Below are positions 16,282 to 24,885 of a stretch of 64,000 bases of DNA, piece after piece. The number at the start of each line of letters is the position of its first letter. Position 1 is the first letter of the stretch. The stretch is from an uncultured Alistipes sp. (GTDB taxonomy: Bacteria; Bacteroidota; Bacteroidia; Bacteroidales; Rikenellaceae), in contig CALDPX010000056.1 in the NCBI GenBank assembly GCA_937911745.1, forward strand, positions 40,253 through 104,252. Direction: 5' to 3'. Below the pieces are notes generated by a model. The model had not been told where the DNA came from. It searched no databases and was given only the letters and a program-made list of their open reading frames with translations. The position numbers and the translations under genes were made by a program.

Positions 16282-16911
16282 ATGAAAAGGTTTTCACATA
16301 TACTACTTTCAGTTTGTATAGCATCTACGATGTGTACTGCTTGCGCACCAGGACCAGACATTGACTATGGTAGGTGTTTGCTCTTCGAGTTAGAATCGAG
16401 GAATACGTTATATTTGAATCCCCCAGGTGTATTAGCAAACATATCGGGTTATATGCCACAAGATCCTCAATGGATAAAAGCATACAATATCCGAGGTATA
16501 GAGGACTATATGTATAATCAAATATGCGAACACCTTGATAAGCCCAACGTGCAAGAAGGTTATAGTTATGTCTATGGAACATTAACAGACGTTAACATAA
16601 TTGCGGACTGTGAGATTGGCGGCAGGGATAGTGGCGAAAATTTGGCAGACCTATTTGAATACAAACTAAGTTCTCCTCTATTTTTGTACCCGAGTGGAGA
16701 GATGGTAGAGTATTGCAATTGGCAGAATCCCACAACCAAAACCTATGCAGAGTTCTTAGATAAAAATTACTTCTTACCACTCGATCTCTTATTGACTTAT
16801 AACGCACTCGATACAGAGGGTCACGAAACTATCCTCCTTACGATATCCCTAACAATTACTGACGGCACAAACGAAAAAACTCTTACAAACAGTTGTACGC
16901 TTGAATTATAA
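16282..16911 (+). CDS. Hypothetical lipoprotein, copy 2 (paralogue of 15487-16125)
   Basis: 209 residues. The first 24 residues and about 80 bp of DNA around the start are almost identical to copy 1, while the mature domains have diverged strongly (for example GENLADLFEYKLSSPLFLYP against GEDLTDLFKIRFVGPLYSFP). The lipobox is TMCTAC. The shared FTITLTLNDG-like ending (LLTISLTITDGTNEKTLTNS) shows common origin. It lies 2 bp after the peptidase remnant stop. The role is unknown; the context suggests partners or inhibitors of C10 peptidases, which is inference. Confidence 0.65.
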   Translation: MKRFSHILLSVCIASTMCTACAPGPDIDYGRCLLFELESRNTLYLNPPGVLANISGYMPQDPQWIKAYNIRGIEDYMYNQICEHLDKPNVQEGYSYVYGTLTDVNIIADCEIGGRDSGENLADLFEYKLSSPLFLYPSGEMVEYCNWQNPTTKTYAEFLDKNYFLPLDLLLTYNALDTEGHETILLTISLTITDGTNEKTLTNSCTLEL

Positions 16912-16975
16912 CGCGAGTTTAGATATGAGAGAGTTAATAAAGATAATTACAGATTTTACCTAACAAAATTTATTT

Positions 16976-17006
16976 CGGCTCATTCGCACAGCGATGAGCC
17001 GTTTTT
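16976..17006 (+). terminator. Terminator after the lipoprotein islet
   Basis: Stem CGGCTCAT (16976-16983) with ATGAGCCG (16994-17001), then TTTTT. Confidence 0.8.
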
Positions 17007-17051
17007 GTGCTAAAAGTGCGCCCCGTGTGGCAAAATCCCACAAGAAATTTG

Positions 17052-17059
17052 TATATTTG
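17052..17059 (+). promoter_or_regulatory. -7 box for pdxB, nearly abutting the start codon
   Basis: TATATTTG ends 6 bp before the ATG at 17066, so the transcript would begin at or almost at the start codon. No clear -33 TTG is seen. Confidence 0.5.
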
Positions 17060-17065
17060 CCGATT

Positions 17066-18100
17066 ATGAAGATACTTATTGACCAATTTGTGCCATATAT
17101 GGCAGAGGCTCTTGCCCCCTATGCCGAAGTTGTGAGTGTAGACGGACGCACGCTAACGCCCGAAAGTGTTACGGATGCCGATGCTCTTGTGGTGCGTACC
17201 CGCACACGCTGCAACGAGGCTCTGCTCGGTGGCGCACACGCTCTGAAATTTGTCGGCACAGCCACCATAGGCTACGACCACATAGACCAATCCTACCTCG
17301 CCAGCCGAGGCGTAACATTCACAAGTGCCGCAGGTTGCAATGCCCGAGGAGTGTTGCAGTGGGTGGCAGCCGCACTTGCGCACCTTGCCAAAAAGCAGGG
17401 CTGGAAGCCCGAGGATAAGACTCTGGGTGTTGTGGGCGTAGGACACGTTGGTAGTCTTGTAGCGGAGTATGGCAAGGCGTGGGGTTTCAGGGTGCTGTGC
17501 AGCGACCCTCCACGCGAGAGGGCTGAGGGCTTGGGCGCGAGTGACGGTTATGTGCCACTCGAAAGGCTCCTCGAAGAGAGTGACATCGTAACGCTCCACA
17601 CCCCGCTGCTCCGCGAGGGCGAGCACCCAACCTATCATCTTGCCGACAACGATTTCCTCGCAAAGATGCACTCAGGAGCCACACTCCTGAACGCCTCGCG
17701 TGGTGAGGTTGCCGACACTGAGGCTCTGCTGGCTCACTCCGAGCGACTTACGCTCTGCTTAGACGTGTGGGAGGGCGAGCCCGACAACATAAACCTCGGG
17801 CTCTTAGAGGTTGCCGAGATTGCCACGCCCCACATTGCGGGCTACTCCTTGCAGGGCAAGGCAAATGCCTCGGCGATAGTACTCCGCTCGCTTGCCCGCA
17901 GACTCGGAATTGGCGAGTTGGAGGAGTGGTACCCCGAGGGTATCCGCCCCAGCACTCCTCAACCTATCAGTTGGGAAGAGATGTGCAGCCGCATAGACGA
18001 CCACTGCCACCTCTTGGACGAAACGGCAAGGATGAAACGCCATCCCCACGATTTGGAAGATAGACGGAACACATACCCCCTAAGGGAAGAGTTTTTTTAG
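17066..18100 (+). CDS. pdxB: 4-phosphoerythronate dehydrogenase
   Basis: 344 residues from the ATG at 17066. A longer frame back to 16994 runs through the terminator and promoter and is rejected. It is a D-2-hydroxyacid dehydrogenase with the NAD-binding motif VVGVGHVGSLVAEYGKAWG and a catalytic stretch near TLHTPLLREGEHPTYHLAD. The opening MKILIDQFVPYMAEAL and the TATIGYDHID segment are PdxB-like, as is the extra C-terminal domain. It oxidises 4-phosphoerythronate in the DXP-independent pyridoxal phosphate pathway. It is followed by recQ on the same strand after a 35-bp repeat-containing gap. Confidence 0.9.
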   Translation: MKILIDQFVPYMAEALAPYAEVVSVDGRTLTPESVTDADALVVRTRTRCNEALLGGAHALKFVGTATIGYDHIDQSYLASRGVTFTSAAGCNARGVLQWVAAALAHLAKKQGWKPEDKTLGVVGVGHVGSLVAEYGKAWGFRVLCSDPPRERAEGLGASDGYVPLERLLEESDIVTLHTPLLREGEHPTYHLADNDFLAKMHSGATLLNASRGEVADTEALLAHSERLTLCLDVWEGEPDNINLGLLEVAEIATPHIAGYSLQGKANASAIVLRSLARRLGIGELEEWYPEGIRPSTPQPISWEEMCSRIDDHCHLLDETARMKRHPHDLEDRRNTYPLREEFF

Positions 18101-18105
18101 AATTT

Positions 18106-18141
18106 AGGTGCGCCGTTGGCGCAGAGTTTTGAATTTTGAAT
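18106..18141 (+). repeat. GCGCC-hairpin plus TTTTGAA heptads, before recQ
   Basis: TGCGCC-gtt-GGCGCA followed by two TTTTGAA units. The same module, with more heptads, occurs at about 58271-58327 before lysS. The recQ TTG start codon lies within the last heptad. Confidence 0.6.
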
Positions 18142-20049
18142 CCAAAGCCGAACATACTCGAAATACTCCGTAAGTGGTGGGGCTATACAGGGTTCCGCGA
18201 GGGACAGCGTGAGGTCATCGAGCGTGTCTTGGCGGGCGAGGACACCCTTGCTTTGATGCCTACGGGTGCCGGCAAGTCGCTCCTCTATCAGGTGCCAACA
18301 ATGGCGCGAGAGGGTATCTGCGTAGTTGTCACTCCGCTTGTGGCACTGATGAAGGACCAAGTAGACAACCTGCAAAAGCGAGGCATAAAGGCGGTGGCTC
18401 TCCATAGCGGTATGACACGCCGCAGTATAGACATTGCATTAGACAACTGCGTCTATGGCGATGTGAAATTCCTCTACATAGCCCCCGAAAGGATACACAA
18501 CGAGATGTTGGTGGCAAGGCTCCGCAAGATGAATGTAAGCCTCATTGCCATTGATGAGGCACACTGCATCTCGCAGTGGGGCTACGACTTCCGCCCTGCC
18601 TATTTGGAGGTGGGCTACCTTAGGCGCATAGTGCCCGATGCTCCCATACTCGCTCTTACCGCCTCGGCGACCGATGCTGTGGCACAAGATATTATGCGTC
18701 TGCTGCAATTCCGCGATGGCAAGATAGTAAGGAGCAGTTATGCACGCCCTAACGTATCGTTCGTGGTGCGCAGATGTGACGACAAGAGGGAGCAACTCTG
18801 TCGTGTACTCTCCAATGTGGATGGTGCGGCAATTGTCTATGTCCGCACAAGGGAGCGCAGTGTAAAGGTCTGCGAATGGCTCACAGAGGAGGGTTTCTCC
18901 TCACAATTCTACCACGCGGGCTTGCCTCACGAAGAGCGAGCCATACGTCAAGATGAATGGCAGAGGGGCGATAGGCGCATTATGGTCGCCACCAACGCCT
19001 TCGGTATGGGCATCGACAAGAGCGATGTAAGGGCGGTAGTACACTACGATATGTGCTCTTCGCTCGAAGACTACTACCAAGAGGCGGGCAGGGCAGGTAG
19101 GGATGGAAAGCGTAGTTTTGCCGTTATGCTTGTAGATCCCAACGAAGAGCACTCTACCACACTCAGAGTAGAAAATGACTTCCCACCGCTACCACTCATA
19201 AAGAGCATCTACTCCAAAATCTGCACCCAACTGATGATAGCCTATGGCGAGGGTGCGGGCGTGGGCAGGGAGTTCAACCCTTACGAGTTTGCCCACAAGG
19301 AGGGTATTACTATCGATATGCTCCACAACGCCACAAAGATTCTTGCCCAAAATGGCTACCTCACGCTGAGCGATGAGAGGGAGAATTCGGCTCGACTGAT
19401 GTTCTGCGTGGGCAGGGAAGAACTCTACGACTACCGCATCCGCAGGGGCGAGATGGAGGGTGTACTACTCGCCATAATGAGGCTCTACGAAGGAGTCTTT
19501 ACGGAGTTCCGCCCCATTGATGTTCAGGAGATTGCCCTTTATAGCGGCTATGGGGTGGAAAAAGTGAGGGAGGAGCTGAAACACCTCTGGCGACAGCACA
19601 TCATCCGCTATGTTCCGAGTAGTTATTCGCCCATTGTGAGTCTGCTTTGCGACAGGGTGCCCGAGGAGGATGTCTACATAGCCCCCGAGAGTTACCTCAT
19701 AAGAAAGCAATATGCGGTGGAGCGTGCCGAAGCTATCGTGAACTACGCACTCTTGGAGGATGGTTGCAGGAGCCAATATATACAGGAGTATTTTGGCGAG
19801 AGGGACGCTAAGGCGTGCGATGCGTGCGACCTCTGCCTTGCAAGGCGCAAGCGCAAAGAACCCACACCCCACACTGTAACTCCCGAGGAAGTAATCGCCA
19901 TCATAGCCCAAAACGATGGCATATCGCCCCGCGACCTTGCCCGTAAGTTCTCTGCCGAGCCCGAGAGCATAGCTCGTGCAGTGGAAATTCTCTTCGAGAG
20001 TGAGAAAATTTATACCGACAAAGGCGGTATTCTCAGGATAAAGCGATAA
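18136..20049 (+). CDS. recQ: RecQ-family ATP-dependent DNA helicase
   Basis: 637 residues. Walker A PTGAGKS is at residues 42-48 and the DEAH box at 140-143 inside IDEAHCISQWGYDFRPAY. The helicase C domain includes GMGIDKSDVRAVVHYD and YYQEAGRAGRDGK. A zinc-binding CDACDLC segment and a winged-helix-like region follow, and the HRDC domain appears to be missing or short. It unwinds recombination and replication intermediates. The start is a TTG; no ATG lies nearby, and the conserved region begins only about ten residues in. A WRN-like exonuclease gene follows 13 bp later. Confidence 0.92.
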   Translation: MNPKPNILEILRKWWGYTGFREGQREVIERVLAGEDTLALMPTGAGKSLLYQVPTMAREGICVVVTPLVALMKDQVDNLQKRGIKAVALHSGMTRRSIDIALDNCVYGDVKFLYIAPERIHNEMLVARLRKMNVSLIAIDEAHCISQWGYDFRPAYLEVGYLRRIVPDAPILALTASATDAVAQDIMRLLQFRDGKIVRSSYARPNVSFVVRRCDDKREQLCRVLSNVDGAAIVYVRTRERSVKVCEWLTEEGFSSQFYHAGLPHEERAIRQDEWQRGDRRIMVATNAFGMGIDKSDVRAVVHYDMCSSLEDYYQEAGRAGRDGKRSFAVMLVDPNEEHSTTLRVENDFPPLPLIKSIYSKICTQLMIAYGEGAGVGREFNPYEFAHKEGITIDMLHNATKILAQNGYLTLSDERENSARLMFCVGREELYDYRIRRGEMEGVLLAIMRLYEGVFTEFRPIDVQEIALYSGYGVEKVREELKHLWRQHIIRYVPSSYSPIVSLLCDRVPEEDVYIAPESYLIRKQYAVERAEAIVNYALLEDGCRSQYIQEYFGERDAKACDACDLCLARRKRKEPTPHTVTPEEVIAIIAQNDGISPRDLARKFSAEPESIARAVEILFESEKIYTDKGGILRIKR

Positions 20050-20062
20050 TTTTGCGCCCGAA

Positions 20063-20650
20063 ATGACAAAAGAACTATTCCAACATAGCATCACACCCGA
20101 AGAGATTAAGGAGTTGCCTGTGGCAACGTTTGAGGGTAAGATTGTCATCGTGGACTCCTCCGAGAAGTTGGAGTCTGCGTGCCGTCACCTCTCGGAGTAC
20201 CCCGTCATTGGCTTCGACACCGAAACACGCCCTTCGTTCAAGGCGGGCGTGACCTACAACGTGTCGCTCATACAACTCTCCACAGCCGATGTCTGCTATC
20301 TCATAAGACTCGGCTCGGTTAGGATGGAGCGCTGCTTGATGCACCTCTTGGAGAGTCGCAAGACGCTGAAAGTGGGCGTGGATGTGGCAGGCGACATTCG
20401 TAACCTCAACAAGGTACGTCACTTCCGAGCCGCCGGATTTGTGGAGTTGCAAAAGGAGGTGGAGGCTTTCGGCATTGAGGATAAGAGCCTCAAAAAGATG
20501 GCGGCGATAATTTTGGGAGTGGGTGTATCGAAGGCGCAAAGGCTCAGCAATTGGGAGGCCCGCGAACTCACCACAGCACAGATGCGCTACGCCGCTACGG
20601 ATGCGTGGATATGCTTGGAGATGTACCGCAAACTGCAAATGGCAAAATAG
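20063..20650 (+). CDS. 3'-5' exonuclease of the DEDDy (RNase D/WRN) type
   Basis: 195 residues, a stand-alone exonuclease domain. Exo I is FDTET (D52, E54), Exo II contains D111 in VAGDIRN, and Exo III is YAATDAW (Y176, D180), giving all four metal-binding acidic residues and the tyrosine. GVGVSKAQRLSNWEARELT matches WRN-exonuclease and RNase D proteins. There is no HRDC domain, unlike RNase D. It directly follows recQ, so the two halves of a WRN-like activity are encoded as neighbours. Confidence 0.9.
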   Translation: MTKELFQHSITPEEIKELPVATFEGKIVIVDSSEKLESACRHLSEYPVIGFDTETRPSFKAGVTYNVSLIQLSTADVCYLIRLGSVRMERCLMHLLESRKTLKVGVDVAGDIRNLNKVRHFRAAGFVELQKEVEAFGIEDKSLKKMAAIILGVGVSKAQRLSNWEARELTTAQMRYAATDAWICLEMYRKLQMAK

Positions 20651-20660
20651 AGATAAATAG

Positions 20661-21854
20661 ATGAATAACAACAAGAAGATATATCTAAAAAAAGGCAAAG
20701 AGGAGTCGCTCTTGCGCCGCCACCCCTGGGTTTTCTCGGGTGCCATAGGATGTGTGAGTGAGCAAATTGAGGAGGGCGAGATTGTCGATGTACTCTCCCA
20801 CTCCGGTGAGTTCATTGCTCGTGGTCATTCGCAGGTTGGCACCATTGCCGTAAGGGTGCTCAGTTTTGAGCAGGAGGAGATAGACCAGCAGTGGTGGAAC
20901 TCCCGCATCGGCTCGGCACTTGCCGTAAGGCAGACACTTGGGCTTACCGACAACCCCATAACCACCTGCTACCGCCTTGTGCACGGGGAGGGCGACAATC
21001 TCCCGGGACTTGTCATCGACATCTATGGCTCTACGGCAGTCGTTCAGTGCCACAGTGTGGGTATGTACCTCTCGCTCGATAGTATTGTGGCGGCTCTGAG
21101 GGAAAACTACGGCGACTCGCTCGGTGCAATATATAACAAGAGTAGCCAGACTATGCCCTACAAGGCAGAGGTTGAGGTTGAAGATGGTTACCTCTGGGGT
21201 TCGGGCGAGGGCGAAGAGGTCGTCTTGGAGGGCGGTCACAAGTTCGCCGTCAATTGGGCTAAGGGACAAAAGACGGGCTTCTTCATAGACCAAAGGGCAA
21301 ACCGAGCACTCGTGGCAAAGTATGCCAAGGGGCGCAATCTGCTCAATACGTTCTGCTATACGGGTGGCTTTTCGATATATGCTCTTGCGGGTGGCGCAAA
21401 GAGCGTTACAAGCGTGGATAGTAGCGGCTTGGCAGTGGAACTCGTGGAGCGTAACGTGGCTCTCAACTTCCCCAATGGCGCACCCCACCGCAGCGCAGCA
21501 ATGGACACCTTCGACTTCCTGCGCACAACCGAGGATGGAGAGTATGACCTAATAATCCTCGACCCACCCGCCTTTGCCAAACACCACAAAGTGCTGGGCA
21601 ATGCTTTGCAGGGCTATAAAAGACTCAATGCGAGGGCTATGGAGAAGATTGCCAAGGGTGGCATTCTCTTCACATTTAGTTGCTCGCAGGCTGTCAGCAA
21701 GGAGCAGTTCCGCTTGGCAGTATTCTCGGCAGCGGCTATTGCGGGTCGTAAGGTGCGCATCCTCCATCAACTCACGCAACCCACCGACCACCCAATCAAC
21801 ATCTACCACCCCGAGGGCGAGTACCTCAAAGGCTTGGTACTGTATGTTGAATAA
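20661..21854 (+). CDS. Class I SAM-dependent rRNA methyltransferase (RlmI-like, m5C)
   Basis: 397 residues. The N-terminal PUA-type domain starts with KKGKEESLLRRHPWVFSGAI. A Rossmann-fold methyltransferase follows, with NTFCYTGGFSIYALAGGA for SAM binding and LIILDPPAFAKH, then FTFSCSQAVS where RlmI-type enzymes carry the catalytic cysteine. RlmI methylates C1962 of 23S rRNA in E. coli; the exact base here is not known. It starts 10 bp after the exonuclease gene, probably in the same transcript, and ends before a strong convergent terminator. Confidence 0.88.
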   Translation: MNNNKKIYLKKGKEESLLRRHPWVFSGAIGCVSEQIEEGEIVDVLSHSGEFIARGHSQVGTIAVRVLSFEQEEIDQQWWNSRIGSALAVRQTLGLTDNPITTCYRLVHGEGDNLPGLVIDIYGSTAVVQCHSVGMYLSLDSIVAALRENYGDSLGAIYNKSSQTMPYKAEVEVEDGYLWGSGEGEEVVLEGGHKFAVNWAKGQKTGFFIDQRANRALVAKYAKGRNLLNTFCYTGGFSIYALAGGAKSVTSVDSSGLAVELVERNVALNFPNGAPHRSAAMDTFDFLRTTEDGEYDLIILDPPAFAKHHKVLGNALQGYKRLNARAMEKIAKGGILFTFSCSQAVSKEQFRLAVFSAAAIAGRKVRILHQLTQPTDHPINIYHPEGEYLKGLVLYVE

Positions 21855-21884
21855 TTACACGGCAATCTACACAACTTTCATACA

Positions 21885-21926
21885 TAACGACAAAGAGAGG
21901 CGTTCGAGAGCCTCTCTTTGTCGTTA
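21885..21926. terminator. Bidirectional terminator between the rRNA methyltransferase and YhcH genes
   Basis: A perfect 17-bp inverted repeat (21885-21901 with 21910-21926) and an 8-base loop, between two convergent genes. Confidence 0.85.
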
Positions 21927-21952
21927 TACCAAATACAGGTAAAAATATCAAA

Positions 21953-22399
21953 TCACCTCCTTAGTTTAGCGATAAACTTACGGATGGGAGCATCGCCAAT
22001 GGCAGGAGCGTGACCATCCTCGGGGTAGAAAACGGTGAGTTCGCCAGCCTTCAAAGTCACAAAGTGCTCACACCTCTCGTCCGAGAAACGCACATCCTTC
22101 TCTGCATCATACTCTCCTCGCCACTCCACAATCTCCTCAATAGGTTTCCATCCCTGAGTCTCTGAGCCCTCCAAGAGCACCTGCACGTCTATATAGTCGC
22201 GGTGCACCTCTATGGGAGCGTTCTCCTTCGTAAAGAGCGAGGGAGCGCAGTTGTTGATAAAGAGGTCCTTACCCTCAATCTCGTGGATGCCGAGTGGCAT
22301 ACTAAGCACATCATTCTGCTCCAACCACTCGAACAAGCGGGGCATAAGGGGGTGGAGTTTTTCGAGCTCCACCCTATTATTCAGATTTGATAGTATCAT
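21953..22399 (-). CDS. YhcH/YjgK/YiaL family protein (DUF386)
   Basis: 148 residues from the ATG at 22399; the frame runs on upstream to 22465, but that part reads into nfnB. The cupin-like fold is shown by EVHRDYIDVQVLLEGSETQGW and LTVFYPEDGHAPAIG, with histidine, aspartate and glutamate positions typical of the family. Relatives include the EbgC beta subunit of an alternative beta-galactosidase and sialic-acid-linked anomerase-like proteins. It lies 4 bp after nfnB, so it is likely co-transcribed, but no functional link is evident. Confidence 0.82.
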   Translation of the reverse strand: MILSNLNNRVELEKLHPLMPRLFEWLEQNDVLSMPLGIHEIEGKDLFINNCAPSLFTKENAPIEVHRDYIDVQVLLEGSETQGWKPIEEIVEWRGEYDAEKDVRFSDERCEHFVTLKAGELTVFYPEDGHAPAIGDAPIRKFIAKLRR

Positions 22400-22403
22400 A
22401 CGG

Positions 22404-23789
22404 TTACTTGTTATTGAGGTATTCGTGGATAGCCTTAGCAGCCTTACGACCTGCACCCATAGCAAGAATTACGGTTGCAGCACCTGTCACAGCATCACCA
22501 CCTGCAAATACGCCCTCGCGGGTTGTTGCGCCCTCCTCGGTAGCCACAAGGCAGCCCCTACGGTTGCGCTCCAAGCCCTCGGTAGTCGAAGCAATCAGGG
22601 GGTTGGGCGAAGTGCCGAGTGCCATAATAACAGTGTCGCACTCAATCTCAAACTCCGAACCTGCAACCTCAACAGGCGAACGGCGACCGCTCTCATCGGG
22701 CTCGCCAAGTTCCATCTTGACGCATTTCAGAGCCCTAACCCAGCCCTTCTCGTCAGCCTCAATCGAAACGGGATTTGTGAGCATTGCAAACTCAATACCC
22801 TCCTCTTTGGCGTGGTGAACCTCCTCAACACGAGCAGGAAGTTCTGCCTCCGAGCGACGATAGACGATATATGCCTCTGCACCAAGTCGTTTTGCGCTCC
22901 TCACAGCATCCATAGCCACGTTACCACCACCTACGACAGCAACCTTCTTACCCCTACGAACAGGAGTATCGTTCTCCTCGGGAGCGAAAGCACCCATAAG
23001 GTTGATACGGGTGAGGAATTCGTTTGCCGAGAATACGCCATTGAGGTTCTCGCCGGGGATGCCCATAAACTTAGGCAGACCTGCACCCGAGCCAACAAAT
23101 ACTGCATCGAAGCCCTCTTCGGTGAGGCTGTCGATGGTTACGGTGCGACCTACGATGATGTTCTTCTCGAACTTAACACCAAGCCTCGACACCTTCTCAA
23201 TCTCTCTTGCCACGATGCGCTCTTTGGGCAGGCGGAATTCGGGAATACCGTAGCTCAATACGCCACCCAAGCGGTGAAGTGCCTCGAAAACGGTTACCTC
23301 GTAGCCCAACTTAGCCAAGTCGGCAGCACAAGCCAAGCCTGCGGGACCACTACCTACAACTGCAACCTTCTTACCATTGGGTTCAATCTGGGCAGCCTCC
23401 TTCTTGCCGTTCTCCAACTGCCAATCGCCCACAAATCTCTCCAACTTACCGATAGCAACGGGTTCGTGTTTGATGCCCAATATACACGAGCCTTCACATT
23501 GGCTCTCCTGGGGGCACACACGACCGCAAATCGAGGGCAGCAGGGAGTCCTCGGCGATGATGTCGGCAGCCTGCTGGTAGTTGCCTGCAACAACCTCGGC
23601 AATGAAGTTAGGAATCTGGATGTTCACAGGGCAAGCCTGAACACAGCGAGGATTGCGGCAGTTCAGGCATCTGGATGCCTCCCTTTGAGCCTCCTCAACA
23701 TTGAAACCGTAGCATACCTCCTCGAAGTTGGCTGCACGCTGAGCGGGGTCTTGCTCCCTAACGGGAGTACGCGAAATGATATTTGCCAT
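22404..23789 (-). CDS. nfnB: NADPH-binding large subunit of an Nfn/SudA-type ferredoxin:NADP oxidoreductase (GltD-like)
   Basis: 461 residues. The N-terminal iron-sulfur region shows CLNCRNPRCVQACPV and CGRVCPQESQCEGSC. Two dinucleotide-binding motifs follow: VAVVGSGPAGLACAADLAKLG for FAD and VAVVGGGNVAMDAVRSAKRLG for NADPH. This is the GltD fold, but the partner immediately downstream in the operon order is an NfnA/PyrK-like flavoprotein and not a glutamate synthase large subunit, which favours NfnB. NfnAB bifurcates electrons between NADH, reduced ferredoxin and NADPH. Sulfide dehydrogenase is the main alternative. Confidence 0.85.
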   Translation of the reverse strand: MANIISRTPVREQDPAQRAANFEEVCYGFNVEEAQREASRCLNCRNPRCVQACPVNIQIPNFIAEVVAGNYQQAADIIAEDSLLPSICGRVCPQESQCEGSCILGIKHEPVAIGKLERFVGDWQLENGKKEAAQIEPNGKKVAVVGSGPAGLACAADLAKLGYEVTVFEALHRLGGVLSYGIPEFRLPKERIVAREIEKVSRLGVKFEKNIIVGRTVTIDSLTEEGFDAVFVGSGAGLPKFMGIPGENLNGVFSANEFLTRINLMGAFAPEENDTPVRRGKKVAVVGGGNVAMDAVRSAKRLGAEAYIVYRRSEAELPARVEEVHHAKEEGIEFAMLTNPVSIEADEKGWVRALKCVKMELGEPDESGRRSPVEVAGSEFEIECDTVIMALGTSPNPLIASTTEGLERNRRGCLVATEEGATTREGVFAGGDAVTGAATVILAMGAGRKAAKAIHEYLNNK

Positions 23790-23827
23790 AATCTTTTTCT
23801 TTCTCTTTAAGGTTCTACATCTACGGT

Positions 23828-24700
23828 CTATTTATCCAAGCCGATGCGGCATTTGTGGTCTTTGTATTTTTCGAGTCTGCGCTGCTCCTCATCACGATAC
23901 TGACCGCTACGGCGCATAGCCTCATCGAAGTCCACCTCGTGGGCATCGAACTCAGGACCATCAACGCAGGTAAACTTGGTCTTACCACCAACGCTCACCC
24001 TACAAGCACCGCACATACCCGTACCATCAACCATCAGCGAGTTCAAAGAAGCGATGGTGGGAATACCGAGTTCCTTAGTTGTGAGCGACACAAACTTCAT
24101 CATAATCATAGGACCGATGGTGATGACCGTATCATATTTCTTACCATCCTCCTCGACGAGTTTTTTAAGACACCCCGTAACCATACCGTGGAAGCCCTCC
24201 GAGCCGTCATCGGTAGCAATGTAGAGGTTGCCGGCAACAGCCCTCATCTCATCGGTCAAAATCAGAAGGCTCTTGGTCTTGGCACCGATGATAACATCGG
24301 CATCCACACCGTGCTCTTTGAGCCACTTGACCTGAGGATAGACAGGAGCGGTACCTACACCACCCGCAATGAACAGGAGTTTTTTGCCTTTGAGTTCCTC
24401 GATGTTCTCGTAGATGAAGTCCGAGGGGCGCCCGAGAGGACCTGCAAAGTCCTCAACACACTCACCCACCTCTTTTTCGGCAAGTTTGAGGGTTGACACA
24501 CCAAGTGTCTGCACCACAATCTGCACCGTACCACGCTCTGTATCGTAGTCCGAGATGGTCAAAGGAATACGCTCTCCCTCGGGAGTGGAGCGAAGAATGA
24601 TAAATTGTCCGGGATGAGCCGAAGCAGCAACCCTGGGGGCGTGAATATCCATCAAGTAGATATTCTCTGCCAACTTTTCTTTCCTGAGAATTTCGTACAT
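23828..24700 (-). CDS. nfnA: NfnA-type FAD/NAD-binding, [2Fe-2S] small subunit (PyrK-like)
   Basis: 290 residues. The ferredoxin-reductase-like FAD domain (HPGQFIILRSTPEGERIPLTI) is followed by an NAD-binding domain (LLFIAGGVGTAPVYPQVKWL) and a C-terminal [2Fe-2S] binding segment (GTGMCGACRVSVGGKTKFTC). This architecture is shared by PyrK, SudB and NfnA. It is the first gene of a pair with nfnB, 38 bp apart, which argues for NfnA. Cytoplasmic redox balancing between NAD and NADP pools is the expected role. Confidence 0.85.
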   Translation of the reverse strand: MYEILRKEKLAENIYLMDIHAPRVAASAHPGQFIILRSTPEGERIPLTISDYDTERGTVQIVVQTLGVSTLKLAEKEVGECVEDFAGPLGRPSDFIYENIEELKGKKLLFIAGGVGTAPVYPQVKWLKEHGVDADVIIGAKTKSLLILTDEMRAVAGNLYIATDDGSEGFHGMVTGCLKKLVEEDGKKYDTVITIGPMIMMKFVSLTTKELGIPTIASLNSLMVDGTGMCGACRVSVGGKTKFTCVDGPEFDAHEVDFDEAMRRSGQYRDEEQRRLEKYKDHKCRIGLDK

Positions 24701-24763
24701 AGTTCTTCTCGTTTTTTGAAGTAGTTTTTATATGTTAGTTTGTCTTTGTTTCTTTTCTTTTCG

Positions 24764-24885
24764 CACCTTTTTGTAAAAAGGTGCTGCCAAAAACTTTTCG
24801 TGTAGTCTTTGCACTACCCTAATGGGAGTTATGGGAGATATGGGAAAACTCTCAATTCTCAATTCTCAATTCTCAATTCTCACTG
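24764..24885. repeat. Hairpin followed by 9-bp and 7-bp repeats downstream of the DUF1573 gene
   Basis: A 10-bp perfect inverted repeat, GCACCTTTTT with AAAAAGGTGC (24764-24785), probably ends the minus-strand DUF1573 transcript. It is followed by gggagttat/gggagatat 9-bp units (24825-24843) and four ctcaatt heptads (24850-24880) that run right up to the end of the DUF1573 coding region. Confidence 0.65.
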
